Positions 9,190 to 18,441 of a stretch of 64,000 bases of DNA are shown here, one piece after another. The stretch is from UBA1672 sp050633325 (GTDB taxonomy: Bacteria > Pseudomonadota > Alphaproteobacteria > Micavibrionales > Micavibrionaceae): positions 94,157 through 158,156 of the forward strand of contig JBOEGH010000010.1 of the NCBI GenBank assembly GCA_050633325.1. The letters run 5' to 3'. How positions within the stretch are numbered: the first letter of the stretch is position 1; each line of letters begins with the position of its first letter. The notes below the pieces were generated by a model. That model searched no databases. It was not told the origin of the DNA and worked only from the letters and a program-made list of their open reading frames with translations. A program made the translations under genes and the position numbers.

Positions 9190-11073
9190 GTGAATAATAT
9201 TAATCGTAATTTAGTGTTTTGGTTGGGCATATTCCTTGTGGTTTTGGTATTGCTAAACATCGCAAATGAGTCTCAACAAAAGGCAGTAAAGGCAGAGGCT
9301 GAAATCAGTTATAGTGAATTTATGGCCAGCGCTAAATCAGGTGGTGTTTCAGAGATAGTGATTAAAGGTGATAATTTAGAAGGCGTTTATTCAGGTGATG
9401 AACGTGTGTTTATATCTAAAGTACCGCCAGAGGAAAATATCGTTGATCGTCTTGCCGGAACTCAGGTTAAAATTAAGGCGGCTGAACCTGATCCACCTAA
9501 GATGAGCTTGGGCTACATACTGATGAATTTTGCGCCGATATTGTTGTTAATCGGGTTTTGGTTATTCATTATGCGCCAGATGAATGGTAAGGGCGGTGGC
9601 GGTGCCATGGGTTTTGGTCGTTCACGTGCAAAGATGATGACGGAACAACAAGGCAAGGTAACTTTTGAAGATGTTGCAGGTATTGATGAGGCAAAACAAG
9701 AATTAGAAGAGATCGTTGATTTCCTTAAAGATCCACAAAAATTCCAACGTTTAGGTGGTAAAATACCGCGTGGTGCTTTGTTGGTTGGATCTCCGGGTAC
9801 TGGTAAAACATTGATCGCACGTGCTGTTGCAGGTGAGGCAGGTGTTCCTTTCTTTACTATTTCAGGTTCTGATTTTGTTGAGATGTTTGTTGGTGTTGGT
9901 GCAAGCCGTGTGCGTGATATGTTTGAGCAGGGTAAGAAAAATGCACCTTGTATTATCTTTATAGATGAAATTGATGCGGTTGGTCGTCATCGTGGTGCTG
10001 GCCATGGCGGTGGTAATGATGAACGTGAGCAAACATTGAACCAAATGTTGGTTGAAATGGATGGTTTTGATGAAAACCAAGGTGTTATTATCTTGGCTGC
10101 TACAAACCGTCCTGATGTTCTTGATCCTGCGTTATTGCGCCCGGGGCGTTTTGATCGTCAGATCAGTGTTCCCTTACCTGATGTAACTGGTCGTGAGAAA
10201 ATATTGTTAGTTCATATGAAAAAAGTACCTTTGGCGAACACTGTTGATGCGGCGGTTATCGCACGCGGAACACCTGGTTTTTCCGGTGCTGAATTGGCTA
10301 ACTTGATAAATGAAGCAGCCTTGCTGGCGGCGCGACGTAATAAACGTGTTGTTGGTATGGATGATCTTGAAGATGCAAAAGATAAGGTCATGATGGGCGC
10401 GGAAAGGCGTTCTATGGCGATGAGTGATGATGAGAAAAAGCTCACCGCTTATCATGAAGCAGGACATGCGCTTGTATCTTTGAACGAACCGGAATGTGAT
10501 CCAATCCATAAGGCGACTATCGTTCCGCGTGGTCGTGCGCTTGGTATGGTTATGAGCTTGCCTGAGGGGGATCGTTACAGTCGTTCTATTGCAAAAATGA
10601 AGGCGGACTTGGCCATGACAATGGGCGGTCGGGCTGCTGAAGAAATTAAATTTGGTAAAGATCAGGTAACAAGCGGTGCTTCCAGTGATATACAATATGC
10701 TTCATCGCTTGCACGTGGCATGGTTATGGAGTGGGGTCTTAGTGAAAAGATAGGTATGATCAATTATGGCGATGATCAAAATAGTTACCAGCAACGTCGT
10801 ATTTCATCTGTAAAAGAAGCGGAGATTGATAAGGAAGTAAAAGTACTTATTGATGATGCATATAAGCGCGCGATGAAGTGTTTAACTGACAATGCCGATG
10901 ATTTTGAAACCTTGGCGCAGGCGTTGTTGGAGTATGAGTTACTGTCAGGAGATGAGATCAAAGGTTTGCTTCGCGGTGAGCCAATAATTCGCCATGAAGA
11001 AGTTGGCGATGCATCTGCCAGCGCACCTAGGTCATCTGTTCCAAGTGGCGGTGGTGATAGTAAAGCCGACTGA
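9190..11073 (+). CDS. ftsH: ATP-dependent zinc metalloprotease FtsH
   Basis: A 627-residue inner-membrane AAA+ protease that degrades misfolded membrane proteins and regulatory substrates. The start is GTG. There are two membrane segments (about residues 7-24 and 106-127), then the Walker A motif GSPGTGKTL (Ser where most have Pro), Walker B IIFIDEIDAVG, the second region of homology (AATNRPDVLDPALLRPGRFDRQ), and zinc site HEAGHAL. The C-terminus is Ser/Gly/Ala-rich. A 141-base gap to tilS gives room for its own promoter. The pal-cpoB-tilS-ftsH order is conserved in alphaproteobacteria. Confidence 0.97.
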   Translation: MNNINRNLVFWLGIFLVVLVLLNIANESQQKAVKAEAEISYSEFMASAKSGGVSEIVIKGDNLEGVYSGDERVFISKVPPEENIVDRLAGTQVKIKAAEPDPPKMSLGYILMNFAPILLLIGFWLFIMRQMNGKGGGGAMGFGRSRAKMMTEQQGKVTFEDVAGIDEAKQELEEIVDFLKDPQKFQRLGGKIPRGALLVGSPGTGKTLIARAVAGEAGVPFFTISGSDFVEMFVGVGASRVRDMFEQGKKNAPCIIFIDEIDAVGRHRGAGHGGGNDEREQTLNQMLVEMDGFDENQGVIILAATNRPDVLDPALLRPGRFDRQISVPLPDVTGREKILLVHMKKVPLANTVDAAVIARGTPGFSGAELANLINEAALLAARRNKRVVGMDDLEDAKDKVMMGAERRSMAMSDDEKKLTAYHEAGHALVSLNEPECDPIHKATIVPRGRALGMVMSLPEGDRYSRSIAKMKADLAMTMGGRAAEEIKFGKDQVTSGASSDIQYASSLARGMVMEWGLSEKIGMINYGDDQNSYQQRRISSVKEAEIDKEVKVLIDDAYKRAMKCLTDNADDFETLAQALLEYELLSGDEIKGLLRGEPIIRHEEVGDASASAPRSSVPSGGGDSKAD

Positions 11074-11102
11074 TTTTATATTACTTTTTTAGGAGTTAGA
11101 TT

Positions 11103-12482
11103 ATGCGTTATTCATTATTGTGTGTTTCATTTTTGGCTTCGTTTGCAGGGGGATATTCTGTTTTCGATGCTCACTCCGAGAGTGTATCTGTTAAAAGCAC
11201 AGTCGCGGTTAGCAATTACGCGTCATTATATGATGCGGTTGAGGCAGCAGACATCGGTGCAGTACAAAAGTTCATTGATGATGGTGCCGATCTGGAACAG
11301 CAAGGATTGCATGGCACTCCACTTCATACTGCGGCCAAGCATGCATATGTAAATATTGTTAGATTATTGATTGATGCTGGGGCTGAGGTTAATTCATTAA
11401 ATACGTTGAAGGCAGTCCCCATGCACTGGGCTGTAAAGAGCGGTAATCTGGCTCCGGTGCGTGTGTTAATTGGTGCTGGCGGTGATATTTTGGCGAAGAC
11501 ATCATCTGGATGTTCACCTTTGCACGATGCCGCGCAAGGTAGTAACCCGGAGATGGTTACTTTGCTTCTTGATTTTGGTGCACAAGAAGATGTAGTAGCC
11601 AGTGATATGCGCGGCCGTACACCTTTATATGAATCTACAGTTACGGGTAATATGGACATATTTGAAATTCTTGTTGCTGCAGGTTCTGACAAGCTCATTG
11701 ATGTTAAAACAAAACAATATGAAACTGTATTGCATGGTGCGGCATTAGGTGGAAAAACTGCTGTAATAGATAGATTAATTGAATTAGGTGCAGGTAAATT
11801 TATTAATACGAGAAATATTTACGGGTCAACTCCTTTGCATAATGCGGAGAGTGCTGAGGCTGTTGTAAAGTTAATAAATTTAGGTGCAAAAATTAATTTG
11901 ATAAATGCTAAAGGTAGCACACCTTTGCACGGCGCTGCTGGACGTGAAAATGTCGGCGTTGTTAAGGAGTTAATTGCCGCGGGAGCGGATATTGAATTGC
12001 AGGGGGGGGGTAGAGAGAATACACCGTTGCATGAAGCCTCCAGACGTGGTGATGAGGAGATGGTTAAGGTTTTGCTAGAAGCAGGAGCGAATATTAACGT
12101 ACAAAGCGCATTCGGTGAAACACCGCTTCATAGTGCTGCGAAGAAAGGCCATGTTGGTACTATAGACTTATTGGTTAATCGTGGTGCGAATATAAATATA
12201 AGCGACAAGGATGGTGCATACCCACTTCATAGCGCAGTAGAGGCGAGCCATGTTGATGCAATGAGCCGCCTTGTTAAGGTAGGGTCGGATATTAATATAC
12301 GTGGAACTCATGGTGACACTGCTTTGTTAATTGCAGTAGAAAATGGCGATTTGGCGATGGTTAAAGGTCTTGTCGGTCTTGGGGCGCAGGTTAATCTAAA
12401 GAATGCTGATGGCGCGTCGCCATTGGAGGAGGCCGAAATAGAAGGTAATGCGGATATTATTAACGTGTTAAAAGGTTTGTAA
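11103..12482 (+). CDS. Exported ankyrin-repeat protein
   Basis: A 459-residue protein with a signal peptide (about residues 1-25, cleavage after DAHS or nearby) followed by about eleven ankyrin repeats to the C-terminus. Repeat signatures include GTPLHTAAKHAYVNIVRLLI, GETPLHSAAKKGHVGTIDLL and GDTALLIAVENGDLAMV. It probably acts as a periplasmic or secreted binding scaffold; partners are not evident. It follows ftsH by 29 bases and may share its transcript. A run of nine G bases (12002-12010) sits inside the coding region and could cause slippage. Confidence 0.85.
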   Translation: MRYSLLCVSFLASFAGGYSVFDAHSESVSVKSTVAVSNYASLYDAVEAADIGAVQKFIDDGADLEQQGLHGTPLHTAAKHAYVNIVRLLIDAGAEVNSLNTLKAVPMHWAVKSGNLAPVRVLIGAGGDILAKTSSGCSPLHDAAQGSNPEMVTLLLDFGAQEDVVASDMRGRTPLYESTVTGNMDIFEILVAAGSDKLIDVKTKQYETVLHGAALGGKTAVIDRLIELGAGKFINTRNIYGSTPLHNAESAEAVVKLINLGAKINLINAKGSTPLHGAAGRENVGVVKELIAAGADIELQGGGRENTPLHEASRRGDEEMVKVLLEAGANINVQSAFGETPLHSAAKKGHVGTIDLLVNRGANINISDKDGAYPLHSAVEASHVDAMSRLVKVGSDINIRGTHGDTALLIAVENGDLAMVKGLVGLGAQVNLKNADGASPLEEAEIEGNADIINVLKGL

Positions 12483-12489
12483 TCCAGCG

Positions 12490-13089
12490 TTAGTAAGTAT
12501 CTTTCACCGTACGCCACACTACCTTGTCTGGTGTAAGTGGTGTTAGAGGTCGTATATAAACATTTTCTATGTTGTTAGGGATGATGCTTGATCTCTTGCT
12601 GAACTTGTGACAGACAATTATTTTGTTATCTATACGGTCTGAAGTAACCTTATTTAGTTGATATTCTGTTTTATCTTTTGAAATTGCTATTATTTCGGCA
12701 ATTGGCTCACCGTATTTGGTTTTTTCAAGGATCTTTGCGTCAATTTTTTTTTCGCTATTATCAAGAGGTGTAGAAAAGGAGAAGCAAAGGCCAGTGTCAC
12801 GACCCAGCAAAGGGAATTCTTTGGTAGTTATAATTTTTTGTGGATCGGTAATAGGAAGCTCAAGATTATCTATTATCAATTCCTTATATACCCCTGAAAA
12901 TATTGTTTCGACGTATGAGTTAGGTAATAATGATAATAAATATGCTGGTGCCGGACTTATAAAAAGTATAACTAAACCTAACAAGATGAGAATAAAGCTG
13001 GATATACCGTTTATTCTCATGTTGCTTTTAGGTTCTGATACCGGTGCTTGTAAGTCTTTCAACGGTATTTTACGTTGTTTGTCAGTCAT
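12490..13089 (-). CDS. Single-pass membrane protein, unknown
   Basis: A 199-residue protein with a short cytoplasmic N-terminus, one membrane segment (about residues 29-53, FILILLGLVILFISPAPAYL) and a periplasmic domain of about 145 residues rich in Ile, Lys and Asp. I do not recognise the domain. Its start codon directly abuts the stop of the M3 peptidase gene on the same strand, so the two are translationally coupled. Its 3' end converges on the ankyrin gene with a 7-base gap. Confidence 0.65.
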   Translation of the reverse strand: MTDKQRKIPLKDLQAPVSEPKSNMRINGISSFILILLGLVILFISPAPAYLLSLLPNSYVETIFSGVYKELIIDNLELPITDPQKIITTKEFPLLGRDTGLCFSFSTPLDNSEKKIDAKILEKTKYGEPIAEIIAISKDKTEYQLNKVTSDRIDNKIIVCHKFSKRSSIIPNNIENVYIRPLTPLTPDKVVWRTVKDTY

Positions 13090-15129
13090 TTATTTATTCA
13101 ATAACCCTTCACGACGTAGTAGAGCATCAGGATCAGCATCACGACCACGGAAACGTTTGTAAAGCAAATCGGGCTTTTCACTGCCTCCCTTTGTTAGGAT
13201 ATTTTCCTTATAGCTTTGCGCGGTTTCTTGATCATATAGGCCTTTTTCAAGGAATAGTTCAAATGTGTCTGCATCTAATACTTCTGCCCATTTGTAACTA
13301 TAGTATCCTGCGCTGTATCCACCGGCAAATATATGTCCGAATGATGTTGATGTCGGGCCAGATAATCGTGGGAATAGGGATGTGTCTTTTAGGGCTTCAT
13401 CCTCAAACTTTGCGACATCTTCAACTGCGCTGGTATCGGCGGTGTGCCATGCCATATCCAATGTAGCCAGACCCATTTGGCGCAAGCCAGCCCAGCCAAC
13501 CATGAAGTGCATGGAACTGCGTAGCTTATCAATCAGTTCATTTGGTATTTTATCTCCGGTTTCGTAATGCTCCGCGAAGCTATCTAGCATTTCTTTTTCG
13601 TAACACCAATTTTCTTGTAGTTGAGAGGGAAGCTCGACAAAGTCCCAAAGAACGGAAGTACCGGAAAGAGATCTGTATGTTACATCTGATAATAAGCCAT
13701 GTACGGCGTGCCCCATCTCATGGAACAGTGTTGTTACCTCCCCATGGGTTAGTAGGGACGGGCGCTCCTCTGTCGGCTTTGTAAAGTTACATACGATTGC
13801 TATAACAGGGCGTTCTACTTTACCGCGGAATAATCCTTGGTCACGATAGCTGGTCATCCAAGCGCCTTGGTTTTTTCCTGTTCTAGGGTGGAAATCACCA
13901 TATAATGTACCTACAAAGCTGTTATCGCTTTCGTTAAATACATCAAAGGTTTTTACATCTTCGTGCCATGTTGGGTATTCGTCGTTTTGAACGAATTTGA
14001 TTCCGAATAATTTACTGAAATGATCAAAACAACCGCCCAGAACTTTGTCCAATTGATAATAAGGTCGGAAGTCTTCTGAGGTAAATTCAAATAGTTTTTG
14101 TTTTAGCTTTTCAGAGTAGTAACCAACATCCCAAGGCTGTAGATCATCTAAGCCATGTTCTTCTTTTGAAAATTCAGTAAGTTGATCCAAGTCTTTTTCT
14201 GCGGCTGGCTTGTATACTGATTTAAGCCTGTCAAGAAACCCCATAACTGTATCAGGGGACTTTGCCATGCGTTCTTCCAGAACATAATGCGCATGAGTTT
14301 CATATCCCAGAAGTTTTGCTCTTTCCGTGCGAAGGCGTACTATTGATTTTACGTTATCGGAATTATCAAATTCATCATTCCATGCACGGGACGTAAAAGC
14401 GCGCCATATTTTTTCGCGCAGCTCACGATTATCAGCATATTGCATAAATGGGCCGAAGCTTGGGTAGTCTAGTGTTACTAACCATTTACCATCATATCCT
14501 TTTTCTTTCGCCGCATGTGCAGCAGCATCTATTGCGCTGTCGGGTAGCCCGGATAAATCAGATTCTTTATCAATTACCATTTCAAAGGATTCTGCGGATT
14601 TAACGGTATTTTGCATGAATGCCGGATTTAAAGTTGATAATTCTTGACTGATTGCGCGAAGGCGCTCTTTCTTTGTGTCGTCCAGTAATGCACCGGCACG
14701 TACAAAGCCACGATAACTGTCATCTAAAAGTGTGTATTGCTCGGCGGTTAGGTCTAAGTCTTCGCGTTGATCATATATTGATTTAATACGAGCGAACAGT
14801 TTCTCATCAAGGGAAACATCGCTGGAAAATTGTGCGTTTATCGGGCCAATCTTGGTGGCTAGTTCATGTAAATCATCGCCACCAATTGAAGACAGCATGT
14901 TATAAAATACGCTTGCTGCTTGTCCTAAATTCTCTGATGCGCCTTCAAGTGCAATTAATGTATTTTCAAATGTAGGAGGTTCTGCGTTGTTTTTTATCGC
15001 CTCAATATTTGCGCGTGCTTCTTTTATTCCTTCTTCGATAGCGGGTAGATAATGTTCTGTCTTTACCAAGTCAAAATGAGGTGCTTGATTAGGTAGTGTT
15101 GATTTTTGTAGAAGAATATTGTCAGACAT
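13090..15129 (-). CDS. M3-family zinc oligopeptidase (PrlC/Dcp type)
   Basis: A 679-residue cytoplasmic metallopeptidase that cleaves short peptides. The zinc site is HEMGHAVHGLL within TLFHEMGHAVHG, with the downstream glutamate in SVLWDFVELPSQLQENW. The length fits oligopeptidase A or peptidyl-dipeptidase Dcp (about 680 residues). The GTSVLWDFVELPSQ region mixes features I associate with the two subgroups, so I leave the symbol empty. No signal peptide is seen. A membrane-protein gene follows immediately in the same transcript. Confidence 0.92.
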   Translation of the reverse strand: MSDNILLQKSTLPNQAPHFDLVKTEHYLPAIEEGIKEARANIEAIKNNAEPPTFENTLIALEGASENLGQAASVFYNMLSSIGGDDLHELATKIGPINAQFSSDVSLDEKLFARIKSIYDQREDLDLTAEQYTLLDDSYRGFVRAGALLDDTKKERLRAISQELSTLNPAFMQNTVKSAESFEMVIDKESDLSGLPDSAIDAAAHAAKEKGYDGKWLVTLDYPSFGPFMQYADNRELREKIWRAFTSRAWNDEFDNSDNVKSIVRLRTERAKLLGYETHAHYVLEERMAKSPDTVMGFLDRLKSVYKPAAEKDLDQLTEFSKEEHGLDDLQPWDVGYYSEKLKQKLFEFTSEDFRPYYQLDKVLGGCFDHFSKLFGIKFVQNDEYPTWHEDVKTFDVFNESDNSFVGTLYGDFHPRTGKNQGAWMTSYRDQGLFRGKVERPVIAIVCNFTKPTEERPSLLTHGEVTTLFHEMGHAVHGLLSDVTYRSLSGTSVLWDFVELPSQLQENWCYEKEMLDSFAEHYETGDKIPNELIDKLRSSMHFMVGWAGLRQMGLATLDMAWHTADTSAVEDVAKFEDEALKDTSLFPRLSGPTSTSFGHIFAGGYSAGYYSYKWAEVLDADTFELFLEKGLYDQETAQSYKENILTKGGSEKPDLLYKRFRGRDADPDALLRREGLLNK

Positions 15130-15181
15130 GTAAAAGTTTCCCGTCTATCGTAAATTTACTAATCACTATTTATGGAACAAA

Positions 15182-15868
15182 ATGAACCACGTGCCAAGGT
15201 CTGAAATATTTGATGATGTATATTTTTCTCCGGCTGATGGGTTGGCGGAGTCTCGCTTTGTTTATTTAGGGGGTAACAACCTGTCCGATTCGTGGTCTGC
15301 TAAGGATAACTTTACAATTTGTGAACTTGGATTTGGAACTGGGTTAAATTTTTTGGCAGTTTTGCAGTTACTAGAGCAGGGCGGAGATAGCAAATCACCA
15401 AATTCACTGCATTACATTTCATTTGAGAAATATCCGCTTAGTGGCGGTGTTATAAAAGATAGTCTGGAACATTGGCCTGAACTTGATTCGTCATTATGTT
15501 CATTATTGGCAAATTATCCCGATGTATTACTTAACGGTACTTATGATTTGATGATTAAGGATAATGTTAAGTTAACCCTTGTTATTGGTGATGTTAATGA
15601 TGAATTGCCGAAAATTAATAATCTGGTGGATTGTTGGTTTATGGATGGATTTAAGCCACGCAGCAACCCCGATATGTGGAGCGATATTGTCTTTAGCAAT
15701 ATGGCGCGGTTAAGCTCTGCAGGAACTACGTTTTCAACGTTTACGGCCGTTGGTTATGTTCGGCGTGGCCTGAAATCAGTGGGGTTTGATGTCAGTAGAG
15801 TTTCAGGATTTGGTTATAAGTGGCATATGTTGTTGGGAACGTATAAAGGGAATGATAAATGCGAGTAA
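15182..15868 (+). CDS. mnmD: tRNA 5-methylaminomethyl-2-thiouridine methyltransferase MnmD
   Basis: A 228-residue protein matching the methyltransferase half of bifunctional MnmC, which converts nm5s2U34 to mnm5s2U34 using S-adenosylmethionine. Visible: PRSEIFDDVYFSPADGLAES at the N-terminus, the SAM motif ICELGFGTGLNFLAVL, and DCWFMDGFKPRSNPDMWS. Its last 10 bases overlap the FAD-oxidoreductase gene, so the two MnmC activities are encoded as separate, coupled proteins instead of one fusion. Confidence 0.9.
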   Translation: MNHVPRSEIFDDVYFSPADGLAESRFVYLGGNNLSDSWSAKDNFTICELGFGTGLNFLAVLQLLEQGGDSKSPNSLHYISFEKYPLSGGVIKDSLEHWPELDSSLCSLLANYPDVLLNGTYDLMIKDNVKLTLVIGDVNDELPKINNLVDCWFMDGFKPRSNPDMWSDIVFSNMARLSSAGTTFSTFTAVGYVRRGLKSVGFDVSRVSGFGYKWHMLLGTYKGNDKCE

Positions 15869-16887
15869 ATATAATAGGCGGAGGATTGGCTGGATGTTCT
15901 TTGGCATATATTCTTAAAAATCTTGGGGCAGAACCAGTTATATATGAAGCATCATCATGCCTTGCTGCGGATGCTTCTGGTAATGACGTCGGCTTATATA
16001 ATCCAAGGCTTTCAGCGCATTTTGATGGAATGGCAAAGTTTTACTCTGACGGTTTTTTTCAAGCACTAGATATTTTTGAAGATTTTGGGGATGCCATAGA
16101 TTGGAATCCTTGTGGTGTTTTGACATTAATGACGGATGAACGTGCCATGAAACGCCTACGAAAAACCATATCAAACTGGGGGTGGTCTGATGATGATATG
16201 TATTTGGTTAACGCTCTTGAGTCTTCTGATATTTCGGGTGTCGAAATCAATGATGAGTGTTTATATATTCCACGTTCAGGAAGTATATCACCTAGGAAAA
16301 TATGTCATGAATATACACGTGGTGTTGAAGTGCATTTGAACCACCCTGTTGATATCTTGGATGATTTGGAAGGGGATGTTAGTGTTCTTGCCTGTGGTAT
16401 ATCTTGCCTAAAATTTAAAGAGTCTTCTGATATTCCTTTAAAAACTGTACGTGGACAAGTTAGTTATATCGCCCAAACGGAGGGTACAAAAAACCTGAAA
16501 GTTGCTCTTAGTTATGGCGGTCATTTCAGTCCTTCTGTTAATGGGGTTCATTGTGTCGGAGCAACGTTTCAGCCATGGGATAAACGTACAGATTTACGTG
16601 ATGAAGATGATTTGTCCAATTTGGATAAGATGTTTTCAGCTCTTCCTGCTATGCGCGGTAGTTACGATATAGTCAAAAGGCGGGCTGCGATGCGTACAAC
16701 TTCGCGTGATCATTTTCCTGTTGTTGGCCAATTGTGTGATAATGTCTATATATCTACAGGGCATGGGTCGTATGGCATATTGAGCACAATAATTTCGGCC
16801 AAGATATTATCCAATACGATTGTTGGGGGCGGGTATAAGGCATCTGAAGAAGTACTAAACGCGTTGTCCTTTAAACGATTTTCTTGA
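15859..16887 (+). CDS. mnmC: FAD-dependent cmnm5s2U34 oxidoreductase, MnmC C-terminal half
   Basis: A 342-residue FAD protein of the DAO family. It removes the carboxymethyl group from cmnm5(s2)U34 in tRNA to give the substrate of the methyltransferase encoded just upstream. Seen: dinucleotide motif IIGGGLAGCSLAYIL at the N-terminus, YNPRLSAHFDGMAKFY, VRGQVSY, FQPWDKRTDLRDED and the C-terminal GHGSYGILSTIISAKIL. It overlaps mnmD by 10 bases (frame +2), indicating translational coupling. Confidence 0.9.
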   Translation: MRVNIIGGGLAGCSLAYILKNLGAEPVIYEASSCLAADASGNDVGLYNPRLSAHFDGMAKFYSDGFFQALDIFEDFGDAIDWNPCGVLTLMTDERAMKRLRKTISNWGWSDDDMYLVNALESSDISGVEINDECLYIPRSGSISPRKICHEYTRGVEVHLNHPVDILDDLEGDVSVLACGISCLKFKESSDIPLKTVRGQVSYIAQTEGTKNLKVALSYGGHFSPSVNGVHCVGATFQPWDKRTDLRDEDDLSNLDKMFSALPAMRGSYDIVKRRAAMRTTSRDHFPVVGQLCDNVYISTGHGSYGILSTIISAKILSNTIVGGGYKASEEVLNALSFKRFS

Positions 16888-16971
16888 TTTAATCTTTTGC
16901 TCGTTTTTCTATCTTTACAAAAAATTATAGTTTTTGCCGTATAACTGAAGGGTAGAGGAAAGGGTGACGTT

Positions 16972-17133
16972 ATGTGTAAATTCATTAAACAATATTTATC
17001 TGATGAGGATGGGGCAACAGCAATTGAATATGGCCTTATTGTCGCCGGTGTCGGTTTGGCAATTACTGCTGCGGTTGTTTTGATAGGTGTTGATGTTAAT
17101 GCCGCCTTTACTAATATATCATCATATTTGTAA
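16972..17133 (+). CDS. Second Flp/Fap-type pilin, isolated copy
   Basis: A 53-residue type IVb pilin. It has a short charged leader, the prepilin processing motif DEDGATAIEYGLI (cleavage after Gly, Glu5-Tyr6 pair conserved), a hydrophobic helix, and a short tail ending in ISSYL. An AAAGGG ribosome-binding site precedes the ATG. It is about 8.7 kb upstream of the main flp gene, next to mnmC and a wecA-like gene rather than in the tad operon. It may be a minor pilin or a spare major pilin. Confidence 0.88.
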   Translation: MCKFIKQYLSDEDGATAIEYGLIVAGVGLAITAAVVLIGVDVNAAFTNISSYL

Positions 17134-17262
17134 GGGTATATTTTCCCCATTGTGAATTCGTAAATTTCTTTTATGGATGAATTGTTATAAGGGGATAAAG
17201 CCTCTGGCCTTATGCCTTCTATATGCTAGTCTTGGTTAATCATAAATGATTGATCAAGATAG

Positions 17263-18348
17263 ATGATGTTTGAAAACTTTGATTTTTCTGTTTTTATTGT
17301 GCCCGTGCTTGCATTTGTGCTTGTCATTTTGCTTGTCATGCCTTTTAGAAAATTGGCGCACAAACTGGGTATTATTGATTCTCCAGGGGGAAGAAAGCAG
17401 CATGATGTGGCTGTTCCTCCGATTGGTGGCTTAATCATATTTACGGTTTTTATGATTGTTGGCGTTTTATCCGGCTCAGTTGATCTTAATAAATATTGGC
17501 CGCTTTATACCTCTTTGGTTATTTTGCTGGTTTCCGGTGCTATGGATGACCAGTTCCCTTTGCATGCAAAAGTTAAGTTTGTGATTCACCTTTTCGTTTC
17601 GGTATTGATAGCGTTCACAGGAAATATTCAGGTCGCTTATTTAGGAGACTTGTTTGGTTTTGGTGTCGTTTGGACGGGTATGCTTTCTTACCCTTTTACC
17701 ATTGTTGCCGTTGTTCTTTTAATTAATGCGGTTAATTTAATTGACGGTCTTGATGGTCTTGCAGGTGGCGTTACTGCGGTTATGTTCTCATGGTTTGTTG
17801 TGGCATGTATTTTCTCTGGTTGGTTTGATGTTGCCTATATATTGGGGATTTTGGTTGCATGTATAGCCGGTTTTTTGGTGTTTAATATGCGAAACCCTTG
17901 GCGTAGAAAGGCAAGCTTATTCCTTGGTGATGCAGGGAGTATGTCTTTGGGACTAATGCTGGCGTGGTTTTCTGTATCTTTAGCGCGCGGGCCTACAACC
18001 CCAATTGAGCCAATAGCAGTTGCTTGGATTATTGGGTTTCCTATTTTTGATACATGTGCGCAATTTTATAGGCGCATTCGTGCGGGATTAGACCCTTTTG
18101 CGCCCGATCGCGGTCATTTCCATCATCACTTTATAGATGCAGGGGTTTCTGTACGTAGTGCTAGTACAGTTATTATATTTATTGTTGCTGTTATGGGGGG
18201 GATTGGTTATGTGGGTGTTGAATTTGGTGTTCCCCTTTATATATTGACGACATTGTGGTGTGCGTTGTTATTGGTGCACATTTATTTATCTGAAAAACCT
18301 GAACGCTATGTCGGTTTGATTGGGCGCTTTGTCAGCTATAAGGGGTAA
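17263..18348 (+). CDS. WecA-like undecaprenyl-phosphate sugar-1-phosphate transferase
   Basis: A 361-residue polytopic membrane protein of the MraY/WecA (GT4 phosphotransferase) family, which loads N-acetylhexosamine-1-phosphate onto undecaprenyl phosphate to start glycan synthesis. Seen: about ten hydrophobic segments, GGRKQHDVAVPPIGG near the N-terminus, the Asp motif GAMDDQF, NAVNLIDGLDGLAGG, FLGDAGSMSLGL, and the WecA-type HFHHHFIDAG. It is likely WecA rather than MraY because no mur genes are near and the His-rich loop is of the WecA type. The exact sugar is not known. Confidence 0.85.
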   Translation: MMFENFDFSVFIVPVLAFVLVILLVMPFRKLAHKLGIIDSPGGRKQHDVAVPPIGGLIIFTVFMIVGVLSGSVDLNKYWPLYTSLVILLVSGAMDDQFPLHAKVKFVIHLFVSVLIAFTGNIQVAYLGDLFGFGVVWTGMLSYPFTIVAVVLLINAVNLIDGLDGLAGGVTAVMFSWFVVACIFSGWFDVAYILGILVACIAGFLVFNMRNPWRRKASLFLGDAGSMSLGLMLAWFSVSLARGPTTPIEPIAVAWIIGFPIFDTCAQFYRRIRAGLDPFAPDRGHFHHHFIDAGVSVRSASTVIIFIVAVMGGIGYVGVEFGVPLYILTTLWCALLLVHIYLSEKPERYVGLIGRFVSYKG

Positions 18349-18441
18349 ATGTGACGCAATAGTTATTAATTTGTATGTTGCTGTAATCGTGTTTTATGCT
18401 ACAAATGCCCAATAATATTGAGTAAGTAAGGTATTTATCTA

